From Dastarcus helophoroides (lineage: Eukaryota > Arthropoda > Insecta > Coleoptera > Bothrideridae), in contig CM053327.1 of NCBI GenBank assembly GCA_028583605.1, forward strand, positions 38,876,626 to 38,940,625: DNA of 64,000 nt. The letters run 5' to 3'. How positions within the stretch are numbered: the stretch's first letter is position 1; the number at the start of each line of letters is the position of its first letter. The position numbers and the translations under genes are program-made. Under the pieces are notes generated by a model, which saw only the letters and a list, made by a program, of their open reading frames with translations, made no database searches and had not been told where the DNA came from. This document shows positions 11,706 through 23,292 of this stretch, piece by piece.

Positions 11706-13950
11706 GTTTGCTTCCGCTTTAAAAGTGTCGAAGGGTGATTTACTTCAGGACTAGTCAAGGCGCATCCTGACCTTCCGATGTGTCGTTTGCCTTAACGTTG
11801 GGACGCCGTTAAGGCAGTGATTTATCATGGGGCCCAAACTACCGCAAACACAAATCAAAGTATCTGATTTACGGCTCTAATAACGTATATCTTCATTAGG
11901 GCGTTATTTCTTTCGTCGACTAGGTGCGCCATTATCTCCTACATTGCGAAGTAGATTTTCGACAGGACAAAGCTCTTATTTTTAATGTTTTACAGCCACT
12001 CGACAACATTAGCTAATTCGTATAATAAATTGAACAGCTTGACCCTAATTAGCTTAATTGGGGTATGTTGAAACAGGAATACACGCCTCCCACCCTCAAT
12101 CAAAACTGTTCAACAAATAATCAATTGCAATTGTAAATTCAATGAGTGGGTGGGCGAAATTAGTCCATTTTCCAGTTCCACTCGAATCAGTGTATATTAA
12201 CGTAATTGAGGTGTGTATCTCGATTGCACATGTCGAGTACACTCACCGTTGTCACAGCAATAGTTAGGGTAAGTTCAATGCATTTTATAATCTTTATATC
12301 TCTTAAGCACTTTATAACCAACTTTTTTATTATTCGCGCAAATTCCTTAAATCGAGTAATTCTCTGGCATACTGATAATGCATAAGATCGTTAGGGGCGA
12401 CACGCCGGCCGCTGAATGAAATGACTCATTGCAAATTTCTCTTGAAATTAAATATTCGGGAACGGGTGACCTAAATAGACGCGTGCCACCCCCTCAAGAA
12501 AGTAGTTATAATTTTAATGATATACAGTAACTAAGTGCGTTATTTATCAAACAAACAACACGCGGCACACTCATTGAGGAATTCCACCTACTACGTCAGT
12601 TATCTGCAAAATAACTTCTGAACGGGGGCGCTTTACCCCAGCATAATACCATCAAGACTTGATTCGAGGAAAATTAATTAAATAATTCCACAAAACGTTT
12701 TTTAAGATTATCTAACGATGAAGTGGATGGGTTTCAGCTGCCGTGATACAAAAAAACCTTCCACGCCCCATTTGCCCTTCTCGATGAAGATGAGATTTTA
12801 AAAAAAAGTATGATACAACTCTCCCCCAGTTCGAGAATAGCATCCGAAACCGATTAATCTCTCTTAAGAGATCATTTTTCATCACGTCCGCGTTTTACGC
12901 AACTTTTCGGGGATCCATCGAAGGCGAGTTTTAATTCAGAGCGATTTTCCGCGATTCGGCGGAGGGTTAATGAATAATTTAGGGCAATCGCGACGTAATC
13001 GTTCAGACGCAGGCAAAAAAAAAGATCTAAGCAAATTCCAAACTTCTCATAAATGACAGTAAAAGAAGTTGCATAATTTTTTCTCTGATCGCGAGTTACT
13101 CAAAGGTATTCTTATCCATTCATCCTAATGTCTCTTAATAGATAGCTATTCAAGCACGTTGTGGGCTTGAACCAGCTCTTCTAATCTACTACTCAATTTT
13201 CTTTGATCCTGACATTATTAAATGAAAATGAACATTTTATGATTAAAATCTTAAATCCAGAGGGGTTTTAAAAAATCTTTGATTGATTGATACATTTTTT
13301 GTTAACAATATCCTGATTTTGGTCAATGTATTGAAATATTTATATGTAAGCTGCTCAATATTAGCACCATGGTAAAGCAACTCTTGTTAGTTGTTTTTAC
13401 GTGTACGATTCCGTTAAAAATTTGCCTGTAACGATTTTGCGTCGCGGTAGTCGGGGCCCGCCACAGCCCCATCGCTAAATCCCTAATGTTTCATTCCTTA
13501 ATGCGAAGAAGATAACAAAAGAACAACGAAACAGTTGAATTAGATTTCGAGACATTCCCGGTAATAAAATCATTCTAAAATGGAAATTGCAGTGCAGCGG
13601 TGCATTTTCAGTTTCCGGGCCTCGACCAGTTTATTGTGCAACAATATCCATTCGGGGAATATAACATATAATTCATTTTATTTACGAGCTAAGCAGCGAA
13701 CGAATTCATTAATTCAAAGTATAATATTCGTGCGGCATAATTAAAATATAAAATAGGACGCGTCCCGGGATTATTTCCATCAACGTTAATTGGCCCTTTG
13801 CGCATTCTTCTGTCGTTTTCGACTTTAGAAATTCGTTGTATTTCCCAGTTTTTTTACCCGATAAGTTCGCATTAAATCCATTTGTATTGAGTTAGTCGCT
13901 CGTATTAAATACTCGTAACAATAATAATACAAAGCGTTATTTCGAATGTT
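11706..13950. other. Single-copy spacer, no gene seen
   Basis: Mixed-composition DNA of about 2.2 kb, free of the satellite and TCGAAATTT-type repeats. No open frame over 60 codons and no recognisable exon on either strand; transcripts or conserved non-coding elements cannot be excluded. Confidence 0.5.
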
Positions 13951-13952
13951 AT

Positions 13953-15560
13953 GCAAGTGTTAAATTCGGCCCCAAATTGGGGAGTTTCCTTTTCGTTTTG
14001 CATAACCCGATGATACCGAGAGTTCACTGAATTCTGTTCGACCATCCTTATTTCGTCGTGAACTATCGAATTTCTTACGGAATGCATCCTTAACTATCTC
14101 TAGACCATATACTTATTTATAAGTATATGCTCTAGACGAAGTAACCTTTGGCCGTCACTAGATGGCAAAAAGATGTTAAAATGTAATCAATTTAGCTATC
14201 CTTCGTTCTCAAACTGATAGGACGTCCAGTGTAAAGAACTGGAATTGAACTAGTTTTGTGTATGTTCGGAACTTCACCGAGTACCAGGCAGACTTTAGTA
14301 TTTTAACCGCGCTTTTGAAGATCCATTCTCAGATTCTGTTCGACCACCCTTATTTCGTGGTGAACTATGGATTTTTCATGGAATCTCTGGTTCGCGCGCC
14401 TTAAACTGATTCGAAATACCCTCTGCATCGTTGCTAGGTGGGACAAAGATGTTAAATTTTAATCGATTTAGCTATAGTTCGTGTTCAAATCGATAGATAT
14501 CCCGACATAAGGAACTCCCGGAACTTTTTTATGTATGTTTTTAAATTAATTAACTTCGTCGTAAAATTTCATATTTTAAAGAAGTCCGATTTTACCGCTG
14601 TTTTAAAGATCTGTTCAGAGATTTCGTTCGATCACCCTTATTCCGTCGTGAACAATAGTGTAAGCAACCAGAGTTGGCCCGCATTGTTTATATTTCGTGG
14701 CGCCAATCACCAGGAAAGAATTCCAATCTCAGCTTGTCCCGGCTGCGGTGATACTCTCCCAGCGTCACTCGGGCCTGGCGGAAGTGGATTGTTAATTCGA
14801 TATTCCTGTTCAATTAATCGATAAATAGTTACCTGTTTTAACATTCGTTCAATTAATATTTTGAAGTTGTGTTACCTTTTATTATCGTTATAATTTGTGT
14901 GTCGCTACCGTTATTTGGTGTTTAAATTGTGGAGGAGAAACACGAATCTAACAATAGAATTTCTTGTCAAGATGTTTAAACTGCCTCGAGACGACGTACC
15001 TTCTGCTTGGCATATGTTCAATTTTAATCGATTTAATTATACTTTGTCATCCATAGTGACCTGTGGGTCCTTAGAATAAGGAACTCCTGGACTTGTGTAT
15101 ATCTGAAACGTCACTGATTACCTCATAAAATTTCATATTTTAAAGAAAGCACCATTTTACTTCTAAAGATCAGTTTTGAGATTCCGTTCGACCACCCTTA
15201 TTTCATCGTGAACTATAAAATTGTTCATGGGATTTCTTGTCCACGCTTTTTAAATTTCCTCGAGACAACATACCCTCTTATAGCTAGATGTTAATTTTTA
15301 ACTGATTTTCAATATTATGAGCCACATTAACCCTTAAATTAATATTGAAAGTATTTCTAAACATGCAAAACAAATCAAAATACTTTTTAAGTTTAATAAT
15401 TCTTCGATTTTTGATCGCAGATTATTCCTCCATACGGATTCGAGGTTAATTTACTACGCACGCAGTTTACGTGTCAAGTGTTGAATTCGGACCCAAATTG
15501 GGGAGTTTTCTTATCATTTTACTTGGCCCAACGCTTCCGAGAGTTCCCTGAATTGCGTTT
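13953..15560 (+). repeat. Diverged 274-bp satellite block with repeated border
   Basis: Old satellite copies have the GTTCGA box at 14036, 14338, 14626 and 15186. The left border sequence (AAATTCGG, CCCAAATTGGGGAGTTT, CGAGAGTTC, CTGAATT; 13953-14035) recurs right after the block at 15476-15558, so the whole block lies between two copies of one border. An imperfect hairpin (TCTAGACCATATACTTA and its partner, 14101-14137) disrupts the first monomer. Confidence 0.7.
14659..14949. mobile_element. Unclassified 291-bp insertion with 8-bp target duplication
   Basis: Splits a satellite monomer. AACAATAG occurs at both 14651-14658 and 14950-14957, and the monomer resumes exactly where it stopped (GTCGTGAACAATAG then AATTTCTTGTC). 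The insert begins TGTAAGCAACCAGAGTTGGC and ends GGAGAAACACGAATCT. It is more GC-rich than its surroundings at 14670-14790, and no terminal inverted repeats are obvious. Class unknown. Confidence 0.65.
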
Positions 15561-15779
15561 GCCCAAGTTTAAGTTTATGTTTACTTATACTTGAATCTTG
15601 TTTGTAGTTTAGTGACAAAATAAATAAAGCTGAAGTGTATATTCCCAAGGCAAGCATCTCGGCTCTCCTTAGACTTAACCAGTATTTTCTCCAACAGTTG
15701 CTATTTATATAAGCAATTTAAGGAAATAAAACTGCAAGCTAAGTCACCAGATTGTTTGGTTTGGTTATTGGGAAAATAT

Positions 15780-16726
15780 CATTGGCGGCTGGTGACTTTT
15801 TGACAGGGGTTGCGCAGATGCGAAAAATATTAGTAGTTAAGAGTTTAGGTGACTGCGGTGCTACAGCAAGGTATTAAATTTAAGAGAAACAAAAGTAATA
15901 CAAAAGGTGTGATATTTCATAGTATTTTTACGAATTAAATTTAGTTAACATCTTATAACCTCCAAAATATTTTTGTGTTATTATTTCTAAATTATTTTCA
16001 TCGAGTACAAAAAAAACATTATCGAACTTTATAAGCCCCTTTAAAGTACTCTGTACGGTTGCACGTCGTTACGGCTCTGGGTTACTTAATTAAAATTGTT
16101 TGCTTTCATACGAATAAAATTATATCACTTTTTCATTAAAATTGCATTTAAAAATAAAATATATTTTACTACAAATTTCTAATTAAACTCTACAAAAAAC
16201 AAAAAAATTTTTTTTAACAAAATCCGCTCTACGATCTTTTAAAGAAATAAACTGTTCATTAATTTCTCATCAAAATTGATAAAATACAAATTAATAATTA
16301 GACCCTAAAATGGGTACTGCTATCTCTTTGGGAATAGCGGTACTATTAGCAGTTAGGCCTGTAAGTTTGACTCGTACTTACCATTTGGCAATGTCGCATA
16401 AGCGCGGAGCGGCGTACCCTAGGCTAGCTTTAACCTGGTGTTCTGTAGTTTCCCGTGAAGGCCGTTAATATGTATCGCACGGCACCCACGCTAGGTGCAT
16501 AATTCTGCGGGCACCAACTTATTTACATTTCTTTATAATATTTAATATAATGGAATCAAACGTTTGCGTCCTTTATTTACTTACGAGTATTATTAGGTAA
16601 TTAGTATATCATTATTTTGTTTAAGAAAGTCATAAATCCAAGTCTTTTACATCAAACAGAAAAGAATAGATCGCTCATTTCACGAGGAGCGTGCGCTCTT
16701 GCGCTTTTTAAGACCAGCCGCCACTG
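15780..16726 (-). mobile_element. Non-autonomous hAT copy 2, deletion derivative of 23293-26492
   Basis: Terminal inverted repeats CATTGGCGGCTGG and CCAGCCGCCACTG, with perfect 8-bp target duplication GAAAATAT at 15772-15779 and 16727-16734. In reverse orientation it carries both ends of the full-length hAT: the right end including GACAGGGGTTGCGCAGATGC and the block with CCGCTCTACGA, joined directly to the left end with GACCCTAAAATGGGTACTGC and CGCATAAGCG. The transposase gene is missing, so mobility would have needed a partner element. Confidence 0.93.
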
Positions 16727-19700
16727 GAAAATATCAAACAATCACGACCAAACGTGTTGCTAATTAACCTTTAAACCTTCGCTGTATAATTATTTTTTTT
16801 ATCGGTTATGGCTTCGTGAAAATTCATTATAGTCACGACCACTGGCGGCTTATAGTCAAAACTAATGCTGCGACAATGTATAGCGTTTTAAAATTTTTAA
16901 GATTTCGACATTTTCAGAACGTTACTTTTCAAAAATTTTAGATTTCCTTGAAAACTTGACAATGAAAACTTTTGATAAAGTCGCCTTTTTTGAAAGGTTG
17001 GATTGTTTTTCCAAATTTGTACTATATTGCGAACTTTAGATTTTTTCTTGTAATCTCGACCTTATTTTGTTTTGAAGTTGTGACTTTTTTAAAAAACTGA
17101 AAAATTTCCGTATTTTCCTAAATATTTGGATTTTTCGATGTACTTTCTTTCTTCTTGTAATTTTTTTAAAATTAATTATTATATATTTTTTTATTTTTAC
17201 CGTTTGCAAATTCCTACTTTTTATGAAAATGTAATTTTTTTCAAAACTGGACTTTTAACTTTTTAAATATTTAACTTTCTCCTAATTTCATCTTTGTTAA
17301 TAATTTTTTTTGAGAACCTATAATTTTTTTAATGAAAATTTCGATTTTTAATAATTTCGACTGGTTTTTATTTAAAGGTCAACTATTTTTCAAAATTTCG
17401 ACTTTTTTGCAAAGTTGCGATTATTTTTTGGTTTTTTGTTGAAAATTTCGTTATTTCTTAATTATCGAAATTCTTTCAAAATTTCGATTTTTTTGAAAAT
17501 ATTGAAATTTTATGAAATGTTTGACATTTTTTCAAAATTTTAATGTTTTTGACCTAAAATTTCAACTTTTTAAAAAAATGTTTCACTTTGATTCAAAATT
17601 ATAACTACCAAAAGCTTAAACTTTTTCCAAAATTTTAATTTCTCAATATTTCGAGTTTTGAAAACCTCAATCTACTTGATAATTTTCACCTGTTTTCAAT
17701 ATTCTGGTTTCGAAAAATGTTTTCATTGAAAATTTGAGTGCAAATTTCACAACTATTTAAAATTTAAACTTTTTTAGAATTTCGAATTATTTCGTAAATT
17801 CTATAAAAATTCACAAATCTTTTGCAAATTATTATATTTTTTTTATTACGACTATAAATGTCGACCCTTTCCTTTTGAAAATTTCTTCTTTTGCAAAATT
17901 TTGAATTCTTTTGGAAATTTGAAAGATTTTGAAAATTTTTGCCGTGTCAACAAATTTCGACTTTCTTTATTAAAAATTTTAACCTTTTCTTAAACCTGCA
18001 CTTTTTGGAAATTTTCAACCTTTTATTTTAATTCCCACTTTGTTGCAAATTCCAGCCTTTTTTAAATGTTTGAATTTTTCAAAATTTTAGTTATTTTCCA
18101 AAATTTAAAATTTTTGACAAACTCAAAAATTTTGACTATTTTTTTCCACTATTTTCAAAATTTTGACATTTTTTGTAAAGTGTTAATCCCTTATTAGAAA
18201 ATTGTGATTTTTTTTAAGTCAGACATTTCTTAAAATCTTTTATTGATATTTTCGACTAATATTTCGTGAAATTTCGATTCCATTTCAAAACTTCGATTTT
18301 TTTTTAAAATTTCGGCTCTTTTTAAAAACTTGACTTTTTTTTAAAAAGTTCTAGTATTTTTTTATTTTGTTTATACTTTTTTTAAACATTTTCAATTAAA
18401 TCTTTGTATTAAAAGAAAAGATTGTTTTCAAACTTGAACTATTGAAATTTTCGACTTTTTTTCGAAATTTTACCTTCTCCTTTATTTGAAAATTGTGATT
18501 TTTTACAAAGTCAGACATTTCTAAAAATTTTTTATTGGCATTTTCGACTAATATTTTGTAAAATTTCGATTCCATTTAAAAATTTCGATTTTTTTTTCAT
18601 AATTTCAACTCTTTGAAAACTTGACTTTTTTTAAAAAAGTTCTATTTTTTTTAAATGTTATTTATAAATTTTTTTATACATTTTCAATTAAATTTTTGAC
18701 TTAACAGAAAAGATTGTTTTCAAACTTGAACTATTGAAATTTTCGACTTTTTTCGAAATTTTACCTTTTCCTTTATTTGAAAATTGTGATTTTTTTTCAA
18801 AGTCAGACATTTCTTAAAATCTTTTATTGACATTTTCGACTAATATTTCGTAAACTTTCGATTCCATTTCAAAACTTCGATTTTTTTTCCAAAATTTTGG
18901 CTCTTTTTAAAAACTTGACTTTTTTTAAAAAATTTCTTTTTTTTTAAATTTTGTTTATACTTTTTTTAAAACATTTCCAATTAAATCTTTGACTTAAAAG
19001 AAAAGATTGTTTTCAAACCTTGAACTATTGAAATTTTCGACTTTTTTTCAAAACTTTACCTTCCAGAATTTAAACTTCTTCGATAATTACAAATTTTGTG
19101 ATAATTTTGAGTTTTCTTCAATATTTAAAAAAATTAACTTCTTTGAAAATTTAATTAAAAGCTCTGTTTTTTCCTTTATTTGAAAATTGTGATTTTTTTC
19201 AAAGTCAGAAATTTCTTAAAGTCTTTTATTGACATTTTTGACTAATATTTCGTAAACTTTCGATTCCATTTCAAAACTTCCATTTTTTTTTCAAAATTTC
19301 AACTCTTTTTGAAAACTTGACTTTTTTTTTAAAAAGTTCTATTTTTTTAAATGTTGCTTATAAATTTTTTTAAACATTTCCAATTAAATCTTCGACTAAA
19401 AAGAGAAGATTGTTTTCAAACTTGAAACTATTGAAATTTTCGACTTTTTTTCAAAACTTTACCAAAATTTAAACTTTTTCGATAATTACGAATTTTTTGA
19501 TAATTTTGAGTGTTCTCCAATATTTAAAAAAATTAGCTTCTTTGAAAATTTAATTAAAAGCTCTGCAATTTATTTTAAATGTCCATATTTTTTCAAAATT
19601 CGTCTTTTATTCACATTCCCAAAATTATTCAAAATGTCGACCATTTTAAAAATTAAAAATTGTTTCCGAAATTCTTGGTTTCTTTTAAAAATTTAACTTT

Positions 19701-20980
19701 TTATAAAAATTTCTAAATATTTGCCTATTTTTTAAAATTCGCATTTTCCGATAACTTTTGCTCTATTTTTTAAAAGTGGTAATATTTTTCTTTTTAAATT
19801 TACATTTTTCAAGAAAAATTTCGAAATAACACTCGAATTTGAAAAAATTAATAACACAATTTTGTATTTTTAAAATTGTGCAAAGTTTTGAAACAAATTT
19901 CCAAAAAAAAGTTGAATTTTATATGCAAATAAATTGGCAAAATTTGAATTTTAATCACAAAAAATTGGCTTCAAGCTGGAGTATTTGATTTTTGAGATTT
20001 CTCTAAAACTTCAAAATTACTAAAAAAAAATTAAATTAGAACAGTAAATTGTTAATGAATTTTTTTCGACATTTTGGTTCATTTTAATTTCGAAATTTTG
20101 AGACCCTTCTAGAAATGTTGACTCAATTTCTCAAAAATTTCAATAGTTCCCACTTTAAAAGTTAAAATTATAAAAATATTTTTGACAATTAATTTATTGC
20201 AAACAATTTTTTTATTTAATTTCTAAAATGTTTTTTTTTAAATATTGTTTACAGATAACAACTTTTTCTAGAAATGTGGATCTGCGTTTCCTTGAAAATT
20301 TGTGTTAAGTCTTTAAATTTTGTTTTTTTTTTAATCGAAATTTAAATGCTAACTTCAAACTTAAACGAATTTAAAGAATAAATTTAACATTTTTAGGAAA
20401 ATTGGAAATTCCGATTCAGAATTCTCTTTGGTCCTACAGCAGTAGCAATTTTTTAGAGAAATATCAAATTGTAAAAAAAGGTTGAAATGTACAAGGTTCA
20501 TTTTTTCTTGAAATTTTAATATTTTTCCCAAAGTTTTCTTATTTTTATGCAAATTTGAAGTTTATTTTCCCTAAATTTATACCTAATAATGTTCAGTTTT
20601 TTTTATTAAAATTACAAAATAGAATTAATTCTAAGATATCAAAATTTTGTTAAACAATTTTCTAATTTCCAAAACAAATTAGAGAGAAATCAAAATTTCT
20701 ACAAGAAAAAAATATTTTAAAGAAAAAATCTCCAGGGAAAGTCGAAATTTCAAAAAAACTTCTTTATATAAAATGTTTAGAGAAAAACACAAATTTCATA
20801 GGAAAAAGAAGCAAAATTTATTAGAGAAAAAATCGAAATTTGAAAAAAAAATTGAAATATCTTTGCAAAGTCGAAATTTTTTGTTCTTTACAAAATGTTA
20901 AAATTTTTAGAGAATTTTCAGGGTTTTTTTCAAACATTTGTTGTCAAAACTACAAAATGAAATGAATTTTAAATTGTTAA

Positions 20981-22126
20981 CCCTTTGACCGCATTCAACG
21001 TATCAGAACGTCATGCATTAATTTGGCCAAAGTCGCACATGACGTTCTGATGCGTCATTGAAAGTGAGACAATATTTAGCATGTTCATTCTTGTTTATTT
21101 CAAAGTAATTTGTATCAGTTGCAACGGAGAAAACAATTTCATTATCAAAATGTACCCTTAGCGACATATTTTTTGAAAGTGATAGCGAAAGTTTAATTGA
21201 AAAAAGTGATTTAGGTTAATCGGACGAAGAATTTTTTAGTGATTACAGTGGCTTTCAAAGTGAAGATGATGAAAACTATAGCGAACTTAACAATGATAGT
21301 AATGATGATAGTGAGATAAAACCAAGATGCAAAAGACGTACAAGATACTTATCATCAAGCAGTGATAGTGAATCTTCTCCTGAGGAATTAGATCAATGGA
21401 TTTGGGAAGAAAAAGACAATCTACCTAATGTAAAACGGTTTCGTGAAGTGCCTGGAATAAATCCTTTGCGTCTGCAAAGGCTAGGTGCTAATCCTAAACC
21501 TTTGGATATCTTGAATGAAGTCTTAAATGAAGATTTTTGGAATAGCATAGTGGAAGAGACAAATAGATATGCCAGACAAGTGATAGAAAAGGAAGATTTT
21601 GCAAAAAAGAAACGAAAGGTCGGTGCCCATAAATTCCAACGAACTAAAAGCATATATTGCATTATGCATTTTGATGGCTCAAGTGAAGAAACCAAAGTTG
21701 GAAATGTACTGGTCAAAAAGGCAAATTATAAGTACTCCAATTTTTTCAAACACTATGCTACGTAATAGGTTTTTCGATATTTCATCTTTCTTGCATTTCA
21801 CAGATAACGAGAAACTAAATATACCACCTGGCAGTGCAAAGAATGCAAAATACCACTGCATTTGCCCACCTGTTTTGAAGAATACCATACTTTTCAAAAT
21901 TATTAATAAAATTTGCTTTTTATTATAACTTGAATTTGTTTGTTCCTAAATTTTTTTTTGCAATACTAAATATTTAGTTACCCAATATCATACATATATT
22001 AATATATCAGGAAATAAATGAATTCTTGCATAAAATATGCTGTTCTTACAAATTACTCTATACCCCAAATAATTAAATGTGCTCCAAATGCAAAAAAAAT
22101 ATTCGAATAAATGTGCACCCAAAGGG
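20981..22126 (+). mobile_element. piggyBac-type element, internally deleted, nested in element X
   Basis: Flanked by TTAA on both sides (20977-20980, 22127-22130) with termini CCCTTTGACC and CACCCAAAGGG, a piggyBac signature. A subterminal inverted repeat, ATCAGAACGTCATG (21002-21015) and CATGACGTTCTGAT (21038-21051), lies just inside the left end. At 1146 bp it is about half the length of intact relatives. Confidence 0.92.
21160..21928 (+). pseudogene. piggyBac transposase remnant
   Basis: Reads from an acidic, Ser/Asp-rich N-terminus ([43 protein letters not shown]) into the start of the DDE domain ([45 protein letters not shown]), a classic piggyBac arrangement. Damage: an in-frame TAA near 21217, a frameshift between 21600 and 21640 that splits the two frames, and loss of the rest of the catalytic domain after about 21850, so the catalytic aspartates are absent. 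Not functional. Confidence 0.9.
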
Positions 22127-22872
22127 TTAAAAAGTCGTGAAAGAACTTGACATTTTTGAAGCAAATTAGAGAAACACAAAGAAAAATCGGGAGAAGTTAT
22201 AATTTCTAGAAAAAAATTTAAGAAGGACACTTTCAGAAAATTTAGAGAAAATTGCTTTTTATAAAATTTTTAGGAAAAATGAAAACTTTGCTGAAGAAAT
22301 CAAAATTTCTTAAAAAAATTCGAAATATCCGAAAACAACTCAACATTTTTATACGAAATGAGATTTGAGGTAAAAATTTGAAGATACCGCATTAACCTAT
22401 TTTTTAGAGAAATAGTAAAATGCGAGATGAGTTGAATTTGAATTTTTTCTTAAAATTGTAATTATTTTCCTAAAATGCTGACATTTTCAAAGAAATTTAA
22501 GTTTTTTCTTAACATTTTAATTCCTGTTTGAAATATTGATTTCTTTCTTACAACTTTTACAAAAATTAGTTTATAAAAATGTGATTTTGATCAAAATTAA
22601 AAATAAAATAGGTTTTTAAATGTCGTAACTTCGTGAAAGAAACCTAAAATGTCTTTAAAAACAAAACAGAGAAAATTTAAAATTTCTACAATAAATTGTG
22701 AAATAAAAAGTGTTCAAAAAATCTTGAGAAAAAACTCGTAAGCGAAATTGGGGCTGCTGCAGTTCCACAGTGCCTATACGCCAGCCGCCGCTGGTCGCGA
22801 CGAAGAAATCCTTGTTATTCCATATATTAAATGGTGGTAGTATTAGAATGGGCCCCAGTATCTATTAAATAC

Positions 22873-23245
22873 TCAGCAAATCTGAATTGAGGATCCTTAC
22901 CCGCTTCTCAATAGGACATTGCCCTATGAGGTACCACCTCAAGAAAATGGGTCAAGCTGAAACAGACCTATGTCGCTTTTGCGCAGAAGCTGCGGAGACT
23001 GCAGAACATGTGCTATGCAAGTGCGATGCGCTTGCACGCAAAAGGCACGTGTCCAACTTGGATGGGCGTACTTAGACCCCTCAGATGTGGAAAAACTCAA
23101 TTCCAGGTTCATAACAAACTTCTACAAGAGTTTGAACCTGGGAACTACATAGATCAGGGTATGCACAAAAGATCTCCTTAGGTCGAGGTGAGGGGTAAAC
23201 GAAGAGAAACACGAAACGACCCATATATAATCTAATCTAATCTAA
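22873..23245 (+). mobile_element. 5'-truncated non-LTR retrotransposon with target duplication
   Basis: The 12-bp direct repeat TCTATTAAATAC lies at 22861-22872 and 23246-23257. The insert ends in a short tail of CTAAT repeats (about 23230-23245), as in LINEs with simple-repeat 3' tails. It carries only the last part of ORF2. Its right duplication lies in a dispersed repeat that also occurs at 44694-44735. Confidence 0.85.
22887..23152 (+). pseudogene. LINE ORF2 C-terminal zinc-knuckle fragment
   Basis: Encodes RFSIGHCPMRYHLKKMG followed by CRFCAEAAETAEHVLCKC, a Cys-x2-Cys ... His-x3-Cys knuckle that ends ORF2 in many insect non-LTR elements, then ALARKRHVQLGWAYLDPSD after a frameshift near 23050. 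No RT core is present. Confidence 0.85.
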
Positions 23246-23292
23246 TCTATTAAATACAAGTGCCCTCGGCGTGACATGCGTTTAGGTATGTT

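Larger units (their letters stand above)
16890..22735. repeat. TCGAAATTT-type degenerate array C
   Basis: Interior of element X. Left part: T-rich units of the AATTTCGACTTTTTT type with a larger repeat (AAATTGTGATTTTTT, AAAGTCAGACATTTCT, TTTCGACTAATATTT, CGATTCCATTT) near 18195, 18490, 18785 and 19190. Right part (from about 20600): A-rich units such as GAAAAAATCGAAATTTG. No gene apart from the nested piggyBac. Confidence 0.8.
16840..22793. mobile_element. Large non-autonomous hAT-type element carrying a satellite-like array (copy X)
   Basis: Starts CACTGGCGGCTTATAGTC and ends GCCAGCCGCCGCTG, flanked by GTCACGAC (16832-16839) and GTCGCGAC (22794-22801), 7 of 8 matching. Its ends match those of 39756-41972 in reverse orientation well beyond the inverted repeats: TGCTGCGACAATGTATAGCG at the left, GCAGTTCCACAGTGCCTATA at the right. 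Apart from a nested piggyBac, the interior is array DNA with no transposase remnant. It is T-rich on the plus strand in the left part and A-rich in the right. The 8-bp duplication and termini place it with hAT; being mobilised in trans is inference. Confidence 0.85.

Noticed and set aside
13470..13540. Another hammerhead around ACAACGAAACAG
   Set aside because: GAAAC is present, but there is no stem II or CUGANGA-like core upstream.
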